DNA from: Gymnogyps californianus | Lineage: Eukaryota; Chordata; Aves; Accipitriformes; Cathartidae | Assembly: GCF_018139145.2 (NCBI RefSeq) | Contig: NC_059474.1 | Span: 37,280,344 to 37,344,343, forward strand | Length of the DNA: 64,000 bases | Reading direction: 5' to 3' | Shown: positions 12,585 through 27,500 of the stretch, in pieces | Layout of the letters: the number at the start of each line of letters is the position of its first letter | Numbering within the stretch: the first letter of the stretch is position 1 | The notes under the pieces: model-generated | Database searches by the model: none | What the model saw: the letters and a program-made list of their open reading frames with translations, nothing else | What the model was told of the DNA's origin: nothing | Made by a program: the position numbers and the translations under genes

Positions 12585-15342
12585 AATGCTCTAAACCCAG
12601 TCAAAAATCCCTCTAAATTAATCCTCACTTTCCGTACCTGAAAGCACACTGGTCAGTGATAGCTGTACCCACTCTTCCTTTTCTTCTTGACAAGCTTGTG
12701 TTAGACAAGCACAGTCCTTGCTGCAGAAGCTGGCAAGGCGAGCAGAGGAAGGAGAAGGGGCAGAGTTGTCCTGGAGCAGCTCACTTGTGCGTGGGCCCCA
12801 TGGCGCTGGCTGGGGAGGTGCCTGGCAAGCAGCTTCCCTGCCCCACCGGCCTGGGGGGCAGTGGCCATCGCCACTGAAACCCCTTGAAATGATCTGTTGT
12901 TTCAGGCTGTGCAGATGTCGGCAGATGTTTTTTGTCATCACAATGTAACAGTGCACCCTGGGTTTATGTTTCAAATTACCCTGCGCAGTAGGGCAGAAAC
13001 TGATGGGAGCCCAATTCTAGCCCTCAGGCTTTGCAGTAACTCTGACATGTTACCTTCCGTGTAGGCACAAGTCTACCAAAATAAAATTATTCTGGGAATG
13101 AGACACTTTTAGCTGTGAGAGAAAGAAAGAAATAACAGTGGGGAGGAGAAGTGTGAAAGAAGGACAAGGGAGCTAGGACTAAGGCAGTTACTGACCCGAG
13201 AATTTACATATCTCAGTTCAGCTGGAAGATCTTTTTTTGTTTATGGGTTTGCTGAGATTTTCATAAGATCAGTAAGTTCCAAGTAAAGGCATTTCAGACC
13301 TTGTTACTATCCTGGCAACAAGGCAAGTCTTACCTATTTTTTTTTTTTCCCCCACTGGAAGAACAAGGATTCTTTTATGATCTTGCACAGGATAGTGTAA
13401 GGAAGCTTTGCTTGCTCTAAGTTAGTGCATGATTAATAGTAAGTTACAGAACTTAATTGGAAGATCTTACCGATGCAGCAGTCTGAATGCTTCCGATTGC
13501 TAAAATTTAAAGGCTGGCATACTGCTCCAGCTGTGGTCAACATTAGCAAAATAAATGGACTTCACATGCCTGATCTTGTGCTCTCACACTGTATTGACTG
13601 TGGGAATTAAGAGCAGAGGAGAAAATATTAAATCTTCACAGACAAGAGAAGTGCAACAGGTTTCCAGTAATAGTCTGGCAGTAACCATGATTTTAAAGTC
13701 AAATAAGCATGTAGCCCCTGAATGAGCAGAAGCACTCTTGAAATGTAGTTCTTCATCTAAAAAATTATTCAAATGGCATTATGGAGTTTCTCATTGAATG
13801 TCATGATGATTTCCAGAACTAGCATTCTTGCTCTGAACAGAGAAAGGGGAGAGAAATGACACTGCCAAATCTGAAAATACAATCTGGAGTTTGAATGAAT
13901 GCAGGGTTGGTCTTTTTTCTTCTTTTGCCTAGTGGATGGCCAGAGTTAGAGCCTTGCTTGCATCAATTTGTTTCCCAGTGTTGTCAGTAATATATTTGGT
14001 GATTCCTGCTCTTGTGCATGGTAATTTTTTGACCAGGTGTAAGCCGTTGGACTGGGTTGGTACACAAACAAAACATCTTTCCTTGTGTTGGGTCTTCACA
14101 GCCTGTGACAGGAAAAACACAAGGGTTAGAAATGAAGACTCAATACAGAAATAAGGAAGAAGAGATCTTCTCACAGTGAAATTTCTTAATGATACCCGTC
14201 AGGATTTTGGAAACCTTCAAAAGCAGAGTTATGTTTTTCCATCACCTGATAACCCATTTTGAGCAACTGGGAATTAAAATATGCAGATGAGTACATTATC
14301 GCATCTAGGAAATGAAGTCAAGATTGGAAAGCATCTCTGGGTCGTACACATCTGTGTGTGTTTCAGCTCCCTCCCATACAGGCTGTGCTGTTACATCTGT
14401 GGAGGGGAACAGCAGACAAATGTTCTCCTTGCTGACCCTGTAGACAAGCACAAGTGTAGCTGATACGAGAGCAGGAAAAAAGCAGGGTTTCCTAATGGGG
14501 TAATGGCATAATGGTATCTTGCTTTGATCAGGAATGTCCTAGGCATTCCTGGCCCTGGGAGCGTTGAGTGCCAAATGTTGTTAGACACTAAGTGTATACA
14601 CTCTGTGCCATCTGGGACATGGGCTCTAGGAAAGGGGACACTCTGAGCTGGTGTAAGCTGCTACCAGGGTGTTGCTGAAGTCCTGGGGCAGGTAAAGTTT
14701 ATGCTGGCTGATGATCTGCCTGGGCTCATTATGGTGGAGGGATGTCTAGGATTTCATTTTCTACAGTACTTTCACCATACCCGTCTCCTTTTCCCCTTAA
14801 GAGTCAGTCAAAACAAAGCCCATTTTAAAAGAAATGAATGTAGAAAACGTGAAACGTAAGGATCTTTTACAAAGCGTCTTTTACAGTGCTGGGGACATAA
14901 AACAGGGCAGTGGAAGATAAGCCATTATGTATGTTGAGGAAGTCTAAGAATAAAGATTATAGGCAAACAGTCTACCTTTCTTTACAAGGCCTCGATTTAC
15001 ATCCCTGAAATCTCAAATTTAGCTATTACAATGAAGTCCTGTTGCACACAGAGCTGACTTTTTATCGCCACTTAAAATCTAATTAATCCGTATTGAAGCA
15101 CAAAGATTTCTGTTGTGTTTTAGGGTGAGGGGTCATAGAGCCCTCTTTGTTCATCCTCAGGCTTGTAATCATCAGGCATTGGGATATAACTTTACCAAGC
15201 AAATTGGAAGGTAACAGATCAAATCCTTATCGGAAAGCCTAACTCGTGGTTTAGTGAAGTCCTTCGTCCTTTATGTGAAACTTTATATTCGTGAAGAACA
15301 AAAAAGTGTTTCAGAGCCTACAAAGGGTTAATAGCAAGGGCT
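12585..15342. other. Intergenic stretch between LTR and first claudin
   Basis: No gene seen. Open frames near 12618-12974 (both strands) are GC-rich local sequence without recognisable domains. The last 1 kb is presumably upstream regulatory DNA for the claudin at 15459, but I can name only the TATA-like element at its end. Confidence 0.5.
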
Positions 15343-15349
15343 TATATTT
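15343..15349 (+). promoter_or_regulatory. TATA-like element of the first claudin
   Basis: TATATTT lies 116 bp before the ATG. The paralogue has TATAAA 104 bp before its own ATG, so the parallel spacing supports a core promoter here. There is no direct evidence for a start site. Confidence 0.4.
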
Positions 15350-15443
15350 GGGGCAGCAGAGAACTAAAATCATCATAGCTTCCACCATCACTCACGGTAG
15401 CAGTACACAACTGCTGGGGAGACCTTCCTCCTCAAGCTTTTAG

Positions 15444-16112
<669 letters not shown>

Positions 16113-17241
16113 AATGGAAGGGTTTTAGTAGTACAGCAAGACTGCCCTATCTTTTTCAAACCCTAGTGCAAGCCAGAAGCTTGTTCCAGTAGTAATTCAA
16201 AGGACTCTTTGTTACCTAGCTGATTTCCTAAACTTATGTCTGTTTTCTCCATAACTGGTATTGGAAGGTGGCGTGTTTTCTCACCTGCAGAACTGTTTAA
16301 AACTTTGTTTCACAGCAGAATGCTGAAGTTTTCATAGACTGCGCAGAAAAGATGCTTTTGCTTTCTCAAGTGCACTGTAAAATCCTGAAAATGAATATGC
16401 ATGTTCCCTTACAGCTTGGCTTTTAACCAAAATATGCTTCCTTTTCATATGCAACCGATTAAATGAGCCTCAAAGCTTGACTCCCTGTTGCAATTTTCCA
16501 CTTGCCTAACGCCGTGACGTACAAACTTGAGAGTTTTCACGTCCTAAACAGTCTAAATACATGCATTGCACCAAATTGTTTTTCGGTGTACTTGGAAATT
16601 GTTGTGCTAAGAAAACTGTAGGTTTCTGAAATTCTAGCAAGCTTTGCAGATGTCTTTTTGTGCATGGGGTGTTACGGGGTGGGTGCTTCACACCCAGAGA
16701 GTTGTGTTTTCCCAGTCTAGCACATTAAGCTGCCCATACAAGTTATTCTAAGTGTTTCTGGCACCTGCATACTTTATGCACCAAAAATAGGCTGAGAAAC
16801 GCTGCTTTAAAAAATACTTACACTATCTTCTTCCGATACAGGTATTGAGGCATTATGCATCCTATCAAAGGCTCCTTAAGCTCAACAACACGTTGCTCTG
16901 AACGTGTAACCTTTGACTTTCAACAACTTATATTTAACTGGCCACAAAGCAGACAGCTGCATTTGCTCCAAGTAGAGATGTATCAACATGGTATTAAAAC
17001 TTAATTTAAAAACAAACTGTGAGATGCCAAAACTCGCAGAACTGTTATAATGCTTTAGCAGATTGATGGAAAGCAAAATACATGCTTTTCTTAAAAAAAC
17101 AAAACCAAAACTAATAAAAGGTGAGCCCAGCTGCGGCCACACCCTTCAGCTACTGGTTTACCACACTACCTCCCTATCCCCCGAACACTGCACATGGACC
17201 CAGGCAACACAAAGCAGGAGGGGGAGGAGTACTTCATGCTT
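16113..17241. other. 3' flank of first claudin and spacer to its paralogue
   Basis: It includes the presumed 3' UTR of the upstream claudin and the promoter region of the next one. Just before the next TATA box a GA-rich stretch (about 17216-17229) is visible. No other gene is seen. Confidence 0.5.
16458..16463 (+). terminator. Candidate polyadenylation signal of first claudin
   Basis: ATTAAA about 345 bp after the stop codon is the first reasonable polyadenylation hexamer downstream. No transcript evidence is available. Confidence 0.35.
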
Positions 17242-17247
17242 TATAAA
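17242..17247 (+). promoter_or_regulatory. TATA box of second claudin
   Basis: A canonical TATAAA in the context GCTTTATAAAGC lies 104 bp upstream of the ATG at 17346, with a GA-rich run just before it. Transcription would start near 17270-17280. Confidence 0.55.
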
Positions 17248-17336
17248 GCATTGTTTTAACTTTTGTTTATGTTCAGTATGACAAAGAATTGAGCAGAACA
17301 GTGTCTGCAAAAGTGAGCGGTTTAGAGCTTCTGTGA

Positions 17337-18002
<666 letters not shown>

Positions 18003-18838
18003 AAAGGGTAGATACGAGGTTTTCGGATTTCTTACTCTTGCATTACAGTAAGAAAGGTCTGCTGAACAGACAGGTTACTGTTTACAAGATCGGGGGGAGG
18101 GAATGTTTCTTACTAAGTAGTTCCTTTAATCACTACCTTGCCTTCAATTTTAATTACATTAATTGATGAGCTATGGAGATCTAAGTCACCACTGTATTCC
18201 TCCAAAATCTGATCAATTGCAGATTTTGTTGTTGTAGGTTTTGGTTTGGGTTTTTTTTAGGTTAAGGGAGTATAAAATGTTTAACCTCTAGGCATGCACG
18301 GAGACCTGACCATATTTTAAATGGCAGCACTCCTACAGGGGCTGCTTTAAACAATGTCTTTTTTACAAAAATATTCGTTTAAGTCCTGAAACAGTTTGTA
18401 GTGCCAGTTCAACATGCACTACAACAAACCTAATGCAGTACAACCTGAATGAAGTTCCCTGGACCTGTATCGTTTATGGTAAACTAAATGTTCTCAGACA
18501 TAATGGCATGTAATACAAGATTCTCCATCGTGCACGTCTGCGAGAGAGAGAATGACTGAATGTGTCCCTGCACAATCTCTCTTTCTAAGGAAAGCCAGTA
18601 TTTCTGAACAAAAATGAGATGTTGTCCAGTGGAGAGTTGACTGTGTTCACTGCTATTGCAGTTTTTACTTAATGAATGTTAAGAACTAACTTGAAGTATA
18701 TGAATCAGTTTCTGTATAACACAGCCTAAGACTTGTCAGTGATTGATGTGAACTTTCTATAAATTGCAATGATTTTACATTGACAAAGCGGTAGCAGCCA
18801 TCTGTTTCTGCAAAGAGCACATAAAGACATAGAACAGC

Positions 18839-18857
18839 AATAAAAGAATTAAATAAA
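18839..18857 (+). terminator. Paired polyadenylation signals after second claudin
   Basis: Two AATAAA hexamers on the plus strand, at 18839-18844 and 18852-18857, lie about 0.85 kb after the claudin stop. They could end its transcript at about 18.87 kb, just short of the likely WWC2 3' end arriving from the other strand. Confidence 0.4.
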
Positions 18858-19291
18858 ACACTGGTCTGGAAAAGAGCTTTGTTAAAAAATGTATTTTCCA
18901 ATCACTGAAACACGTGGAAAGTGCAGAGACAAGTTAATCTATGTGATGTACTTGCATACTCTTACAGACAAAATTAGAACAGAAACACATTCAGAATATA
19001 ACCTGATTAAATATTTAGTTCAGTCCTGAGCATTTGATATTTAATACAGTATAAACATAGCAATAGTAAAAAAAAAAACCTTAAAATTATTTGATTTGTG
19101 TTCTATTACAATTTCTGCTAAACTTTGCTCATTTGGCTAAATATTCTTGTACCAGTAATATTTAGATTTTGATATATGCAACTGCAGTGACATTGGTACC
19201 TGGAAATATAACTAGTTACATTCGTTATACCCTGCTGTGCAGAGTAAATTCCACTTCAAGAGTAGTATTTATAATTTTAAACTGATGGGGG

Positions 19292-19297
19292 TTTATT
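19292..19297 (-). terminator. WWC2: Candidate distal polyadenylation signal of WWC2
   Basis: AATAAA on the minus strand about 2.2 kb after the stop codon. It would leave about 0.4 kb to the plus-strand claudin polyadenylation signals, giving tail-to-tail genes. Confidence 0.35.
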
Positions 19298-20458
19298 TGT
19301 ATGTATTATTTTAGCTTATTCTAGTCAGCGTTTCAAGTGTGAATAATCTGAATTAGTAAAAAACCCCCAAAACTCCAAACACAAATTGTTAAAAGCTGCC
19401 TATAAATATGTTCAACTTTACCAATTTGGAAAATGAGGAGCATGAATATGCTTAAGTCTCTCATTTCCAAATGAGTTTTGCAAGCTAAAGCCAGCAATAC
19501 TTAAATTTTGACCTCACCTCATGCTTACAAATCAGATGATAATATTTTTTTGAAAATTATTCAACATGTGAGGAGAAACAGCTAATCCGGCAAGAATTTA
19601 GACAGCTCTAAATATTTTTCACAATAGCATCCTTAATGTCAAATATTTTTATGGCCAGAACTGAACTATATTAAACAGAACATAAATAAGACTGTAAATA
19701 AATAAAAGAAAAATCATAAAGTACACCTCTAAACATCATTCTACAAACAACTTATATAATCAAATTGAGAAGTTGAAACTGTCAACCTTCATTTCACCTC
19801 TAAATTAAATAATTCCAGATTTGTTTTTTAAAAATTGACCTTTCAAACATGAATGTTATCTCAAACCCAAGAAGAAAAAAAAAAGGGGCATTCATAAAGG
19901 ATGTTCAATCAGTCATCTTGCCCAAAATAGCCTGTTTCGCTATACATTTAAGTGCACTGATGTATTTGTGCATAAGAAAACCCTTGGGTGTTACACAGAC
20001 CTCTCATCACAGAACTGTCACTTTCAATTTAAGACAGCTGCTACCATATTGTGGTTATATTTGCTTCCATTTTCTCACCAAGTAATTATAGCCTTTTTGA
20101 AAGATGAAGTCCATGCATATGTGGCTTGTTGCTTGGGGAAGAAAACTTTAGCCAGTGAATTAAATACATTTGAGTGCAACATATTAAGTAGAAAATGAAA
20201 TAATTCTGTTCTCTGCAATGTCCACCTACTTACACAGTACCCACAGAAGATAAGACCCCAACTGCTTTACCAAGACAGGGCTGCTTAAACACCTACCTGT
20301 AATCTTCTGGACTTCTAACAGAATGCATCCAAGTTGATGCTTCTTCCTAGCAGGCTGCTTCATGTAAGACAAATTTGAAACATGCCGTTCACATCTAGTT
20401 ATTGAACCTGTGCACCCTCAACTGCATACAGGGTCAATTGTGTATTTTTAAAAATGTA

Positions 20459-20464
20459 TTTATT
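20459..20464 (-). terminator. WWC2: Candidate proximal polyadenylation signal of WWC2
   Basis: AATAAA on the minus strand about 1.05 kb after the stop codon. Confidence 0.35.
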
Positions 20465-21517
20465 GTACCGAAATACGTGAAGACTCCCAGTCAGGAGCTT
20501 TTCTTTTTCAGAAAGGGTTTACCTTACCAACAAGACTTCTGACATCTGATATGACTTCACATTAGGATGTGATGGATTTTTCTCCTGGTACAAATACTTC
20601 GATGAAACATCTTCATATTTGTAAACCTAGCAAACACTTTTACATATTCCTAGTGGGCAATAAGTCAGGCTCTGGGACAAAAGATTAACATAGAGAAACT
20701 CTCATTTTTAAGTGGACAGTGGATATAACTATTCCGATTTCAATGCTGGTATTCTGAAATTGATTCAGCTTCCAGTTCAGAAAGCAGCTGCCCCTTTTGG
20801 TAGTCTCATAATTAGTTTTTAGGGTTACTTGTCTGCCTTGCTTTTCTCACTCTCCCACAGATGCAAGAAACCTTTTAGTGCAGGTTAAAGTACTGTACAT
20901 TCACAAAACTAAACTCTGAACTCTGTCTCTTCCTACAAAGTATTAAAAAACAAAAACAGAAGAAATTTGTTTTCAGAAACAAAATTCCAATGTGGGTGAT
21001 GAATCTAATTAGCAGCTGTTGTGAGGCAGCCTTGATGTTTTGGAAAGGAGCTTACACTTGTGGTTAACTTTAAACTATAAAAGTCACACTCTTGTACAAA
21101 AATATTGCATGGCAAAACAGCCATCTTCACAGTCTGCTCACATGAAAATAGTGAAAAGATAAACAATCTTCTGTTGAACATAATATTTCTCAACACAGTG
21201 CAGTTCAACAGGATACATGCTTAGTACTGCCTTTGTTCCTTTGTTCCATCTTTACAAAATAGAAACACACATGCAATACATACAAACTGTACAAAATCAG
21301 CATCAGTATACCAAAATTAATCTACTTTGGTTTTCCGGTTGTTGGGGTTTTTTGCCATTTTTTAAGCATACAACAATTCAATTCACTATATTTTACAAAT
21401 AAACATTATCAATAGTGAATGTAAAATAGAAGATCTTTAAAAGCAGGTCACTGGAACTACAAAGTTCATCTGAAAAGAGATGAACAAGTGGAAAAACACT
21501 TCAATGAAAATGCATAA

Positions 21518-21584
21518 TTATACATCATCAGCTGGAAGGGCTGGTATACTGATCTTTGCTCTTGTGAAGTATGCTATCTTCTCC
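21518..21584 (-). CDS. WWC2: WWC2 last coding exon with stop codon
   Basis: A short coding part of 21 residues, [20 protein letters not shown] then V, followed by TAA at 21518-21520. The ADDV tail is the PDZ-ligand end shared with KIBRA. Acceptor AATTTCAG. The 3' UTR continues to lower coordinates in the same exon. Confidence 0.94.
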
Positions 21585-24500
21585 CTGAAATTAGAAAAGA
21601 AAACAAGTTATTATTTTGCTATTTATGGCATGACTCCAATGTCATCTGCTGTAGAGTTGCTAATGTTACAGCACAGATCTTTAAAATACAGGTTTGGAAA
21701 ATATACAGTGAGGAAAATACACAGTGAATTTATTTGCAAGTGTGGCATTCTGACATAATTCCCTTCTTAGGCAGATTTATGTAAAAAGCAGCTCCAATTT
21801 TGAAAAAGAAAAAAAAAAATCAATATTTCATTAATAACTGCAATGATGAGACTGAAATATTGATCTAGTCACTGAATTTCCTATGATGATGTTTCAGTGG
21901 GGGGACAAAAAGGCAAAATAAAACATTTTATCCTGACTTGGGAAAAGGGGGGAAAAAAAAAAAAATAATTGGGTCTGGGCAAGACTCAGAGAAGCAGAAT
22001 TGCGAACCCATTCTCTAGTTGCTTCCCCTGTGCTGTAACCATTTCTGTCTCCTATGAACTGAGAGATTACAAAAGCATAACAAGTTTACACAAGCTTGTC
22101 TGCCAGCAGCCTAGAAAGCAGGTAAGTATTGGGGGTTTAAAAATTAAAGCTCAGAAGAGTCATTCTTCCTGAAAGCTTAAAAAAATCCCTCTGTGTGATT
22201 AGTCTGTGAGGCCACGGCACCATAACAAGTCCAACTAGCAGGGTGCGTGCAATTCAGCCTGAGGAGGTAACTATTTGTCCAGTAGACTAAACCGTGTTTT
22301 CCACTGGCAAAGCTTGAGTTCCATCAAAAACAGTAGCTCAGAGCAAAATCAACTACGTAAACTGCATTCCTCGGTTAGTTGTGTGGTGATTAGAAGATAA
22401 AGGAGAATGGAGTCTTACAATACCCTTCTTGCAGGGGAATGTCTTGAGTGCTATTACATGTTCCTGTAAATTTGGGCAGCAGTCTGTTTGTGATGACTGT
22501 TAAATGACCAGCACTGACTAAAACTCCTTCTCAAGACTTGCACATAAAGTCAAAACTGTTTGCAGATGCTCTGAATTTCATACTGAAGATAAACAGCTCA
22601 GCTGTAACACTTCTTCGCTGAGGAACCCCTTTCCTTTCTTGCTTTGATTCTGTATCACTTCCAGTTGAGGTCTGCAATATGTGCCTCACAGGCCCCTATT
22701 TGCTTATGGATTTCTCAAACTGCTCACAATAGACTGGGTTAAAAAAGGAAAAAAATCTCACACTTACTAGTGGCTGACTTAAATTTCCTATACAGGAATC
22801 CAGAAATCAAACTTTAAAAATGTGTGTTAGTGACAAAACAGATTAAATTAGCTTGCAGTACTGGTTCTATGTGGAACAGTAAGCATTGCATTTTTCAGTC
22901 AACAGTTTTGTATTTATTTTTATATGGAAGTGTGGCCTTCGGGCTGCTAGCCTGCCACTTACTGTCCAGCCTTTTAGGAATTTAGACCAGTTAGAATTAA
23001 GGTTTGAGACAGAAAGTGTTCCTTCTGGCTTATGCTAAGCAAGAACACTTGATTAATTGCTTCATGTAATCGGTTGCTGTTCCCACAACCAAAAGGAGGA
23101 GGGAAACAAAAAGGAGGAGGGATTCAAGATCTTTCTTGATTAGTAAGTCTCGAGCAAGGCAGAAGTAGTGGTTAATCAGTTTCCTGATGAGACATATACT
23201 GGTCTCCTTCTCCTTGAGGGGCGATTTGCTTCAGGCATCTGCCATCACCGGAGAAGATCCCATTACTTAAAGCCCACTGTCAACCTACTGTGGGTGAGGT
23301 GAGCCATGGCGATGGTCACACACGTGCTTGCCCACAGCGGATGCCAAACAGAGGTCTGAAACTTTTCACTCTGCTTCCTCACCACCGCAGCTCAGCTGAC
23401 ATACTGCCACCTCTGCCACATGAGCAAGTGACCGAGGCCCGGTCCTCTGAAACTCCAACTTCGAGCTATGTTAGAAATGTATGATGTTTCTTGCAATTCA
23501 AAGGCGTGTAGATTTTTGAGTAATATTACAGGGCATGTGTGATTGTATTTAGAAATAATTCATGTTACTTCACTACATTAAAAAGAGCATGAAAAGCAGA
23601 ACAGGCCATACCTGAATGACTGCACCTGCAGTGGCACTTTCTGGCTCTGCTCCCGTAACCGGCATACATCCTTAGAAGCTTTCCTCATCAATTTCTCAGC
23701 ACTTAAACCTTGTTTCCGTTCTTCTTTTGACTGCTCAGCCTGTAAACAGGGAAAATAACTATATTTTGCTAATAATGAACTACCACTCATTTCAAAAGAA
23801 ATGACAAGTTCTTCTGTGTCAAGCAAAACACTTGGCAGTGTTAGGTTTACGGTTGGACTTGATGATCTTAAAGGTCTTTTCCAACCTAAATGATTCTATG
23901 ATTCTGTGAAAATCTCTATACAAAGGGTCAGCAAGACAAAAGACGGACATCATAAGCCTAAGCCATGGGCACAAAATAAGATGACAGAGCTTTTCCTAAA
24001 AAAAATAAATAGAGCAAATCCCATGCCATCACAGGTGGCTAGTAGGTGTTACAAGTGTTGAAGAGGTATTTCTTAGGGCTCCAGTTAGACAATACCTAAA
24101 TTTGTATAAACAGATGTTGTCTATCCAAATATCTTTTTAGAACTGGGAGACAGTGATTCTCTTCCCATGTAAAATACTTTTATTTCTTAATGAAAGCTCT
24201 CAGGAAGGTTGCCTATACCTACTCTAAAATGACAGACGAAAGAAATAGAGAAGGCATGCTCTCAAAATACACTTTCAAGTTTTGTTGACCTTGTTAGCAA
24301 AGTTAATATTCATGAACTTTTGTGCTTTTATTCATGACACAACACCTGTTTTGCATGTGAGACTCACTTCCTTCATTTGCACTGTAGAGGTGTAAAAGCC
24401 AAGGCAAGTGAACAGAACACCAGTGGTAACAAGAGATCAAGGATCTTTCTTGACATGAACATTGTTGAGCAGCTACATACCCACCAGTAAGTTACAGTAT

Positions 24501-27500
24501 TTCTGTACCTCAGTATTGCTGGCTCCATTACATATGTCTTTACCAAGCACTGCTGCATCAACAGGACAATCGCAGCTGTACCATCCACCATTTCGGTGAC
24601 AGACTGCTATTAAGAGTTGTGTTTCGTTTTTTAAAAAAAACTTTATAAAGCGTTTCTGAATGCCCAATAATTTGAACAGCAGCTCTTTTTAGGTGGGCAG
24701 TCACCTGGATTTCTTAGACAAATGGCCACCTTTCATATGCAGATGAGTCCCATAACACATGCTTTATCACCCCCATCACGTGTGGGGTGCGTGGCATGGG
24801 CAATGCCACCTTGTGTGTGCACTTAGCTTCATTTCTAGACTGCAGGGACTGCCAGAAAAATGTTATTTACTGTATTTTGAATTTTGTCAGCCATCAAAAT
24901 TTAATAGAAGCAGTTCACGTTCTTCAACAATTTTTAAAGTTCTTTAGAGGTTAATTTTTGATGCTTAACTTTAGGCACTCAGACTTGAAAATGCTGTTCT
25001 GTTACCTCAAATTAAAACACACACCCAAGCCAGAAACAGCGATCTTCAAAGGTGGTTTGTAACTTAGGAGTTCACATCTCCAGTTCTGAATTCAACCCAG
25101 TAGGCTCCCAAACAACAAAACCAACTAATTCAAAAAAGTTAGTCCATACTATCAGTTTCATACTGGGTATTTACAGAAATCTGTTCACACCAGGATAGTG
25201 GTACCCTCTGTCTGTTGAAATGCACTCCAGTGTTTTATATGAAAGTGTTTTCCATGAAAGAACATCACCCTTTCAAAAACTCACTCAAAATCCAGTCAGC
25301 TTGTACTGCTGTTAACTTCTTCAGTCCCCAACTCCAAAATAGCTGCGATTTTAAAATGAAATTAACCTATAAATATTGTTTTCCTTATTAGTCAACATAA
25401 ATTTGCAATCTACAACTGGTAGTGTCTTAATTAGTTCTACATATGTCACTGGCCATATGTTTTATCAGCTCCCCTAGTTAATATTTATCATCAAAGCACT
25501 AAACATACAATATTTCACAATTTTCTAATTTTATCTTTTCCCTAACTATACACGAAATTCTTGTGACTACCGCATTTCAGTTTAACAGCATAGATGACTT
25601 CTTTGTTTTCATACTCTCTATTACCATGTACTCCTTTTTCATTTTTTTTAATCCTTTTATTTTTTCAGGATGCTCTCAGAGAAACTTTGATTTCAGCCCA
25701 ATGTCTCTAAGAGTATGCATGTGAGAAGGTATGTACATGACCAGGTTTATATTTACATCATGTTTCTTGAGTGATTTATAAAGATAGTGAATCCTCCATC
25801 TATACAAAATACAGAAAAGCACACTAATACATTGGCCATACATTCAATAAGTGCCAAAAATCTGGCACTTATCTCCCAAAAATAAGTGCCAGATAGGAAT
25901 CTCTGTATCTGCACTTAGCTTAAGTGTGAGATAACAGAGAAGAAACACTATCAAAATTAAAGCTGAAACACTAATTCCTGTCTTGTTCTTCAGTGGTTTT
26001 TGTATAGAAGAAAGAAAGTGAATCTAAAGAAAAACTGTTAACTGTACTAAACACCAAAACACTGGAACGAGGACATATTTGTGGTATTAATGACATAATT
26101 ACAGATTACCTCTACATAGAAGATGTACTGAAAAGAAATAAAGAAGATCTTTACAGATATTCACAGGACTCTTTTGGACATACACAAACAGGAACTATTT
26201 CAGAGGACACTAGGTGTCTGAAAACTTACTTGTATGAGGATTTAAGACTCAAACTTTGAAATACTGCGTGATTTCTCACAAAAACGCCATCTAAACAAGA
26301 GAAAATGCTTCTGGTGCACAGAATTACCCACTTTTTTCTGATCTGCAAGTATTAGTGGGCTTTATGTACTTGCTGTACTTAGGAAGGTGTGGTAGGAAGG
26401 GGAGGGAAGGTATGGAGTCTTGTGTATTTGGCTTCAAGCAGAGTAACTGTGTGCTAGTAAGTAGCCACTGATTTTCAACATCCCCCACATCTGTGGTTTC
26501 ATTTTTCACTTGAGACTCTCTCAATTTCTCTGGCACTTCCAGCTGCTGCATTAGTCTGTGCCATTATAATGCCTGCAGGATCTAAAAAATAATCTATGAC
26601 AATGTTCTCTAGGCTGCTGTGTTTTGCTAACCCAAGAGGAAACACTGACAGCAGAGTACAGCATTCTCAGGGTTGTTTTGCTCCACAGGGGAAGGCTGCA
26701 ATGATTTTAAGGGTAGAAATATTTCTAGAAACTTTGTAAGTGCTCTTCAAAGAGGTGGAGTGGCTGTGATCATTCTTCTGACTTTTAGCTTGGAAAGAAG
26801 GACTTAAATGCTGTGCTGTAGCCTGCATATATTTTAGGATCATATATTATTACCCTTATTCCTCATTGCAATGTGTGTCATGGTGTTGATCACTGACACC
26901 AGAGATATAAAATATGACAAACCTATCTGCTGCCTTGAAAGAGCCAGCTGAAATAAGAAAGCACAAATCCAAAGGATTTATAATATTAAATGTTGCAAAG
27001 GCATACTCTATTCTAGTGGGAATAGCTTCAGAGTGGGAGTAATTTTAAATTAAATAAACAATTAAAAATTATTATTTCTATCCTGCATCCAGCATTAGAT
27101 ATAAACTATGAACTTCTAAATAAATTTAGCTATGCTTCTTTTATATAAGCTACTGTTTTTATGGGTTAAAACTTAGAAAGACCAAATTCATCCAATGAAG
27201 GCACATGGTGAAAAACCACACAGTTACATTGTGTGATGTTTAAACATTGTGCTGTCTTATCCCACTTTCCCCAAGGGTTTTTCAGAACACTTGTTAATGC
27301 TCAGCCTAAACTCTGCTAGTATTTTATAGCCATTTTAGAACTCCACTAGCTATAGCCAACAGCAGATGCCGAGGAAAGAGAGACAGGAAGACAGAGAAGA
27401 CAGAACAGGTCATAAACATAGAGCTGGGAGAACATATTGGGAAAAAGTTTTGTTTCCTAAGCTATCAGACAGTCAAGGACTTCTTGAAGTAGGTGATATC

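Larger units (their letters stand above)
18858..21517 (-). other. WWC2: Presumed WWC2 3' UTR and convergent spacer
   Basis: AT-rich, gene-free sequence directly after the WWC2 stop codon. On the minus strand AATAAA occurs at 20459-20464 and 19292-19297, giving candidate UTRs of about 1.05 and 2.2 kb. The human WWC2 3' UTR is several kilobases long (from memory), so a longer form overlapping the claudins is also possible. Exact ends need RNA data. Confidence 0.5.
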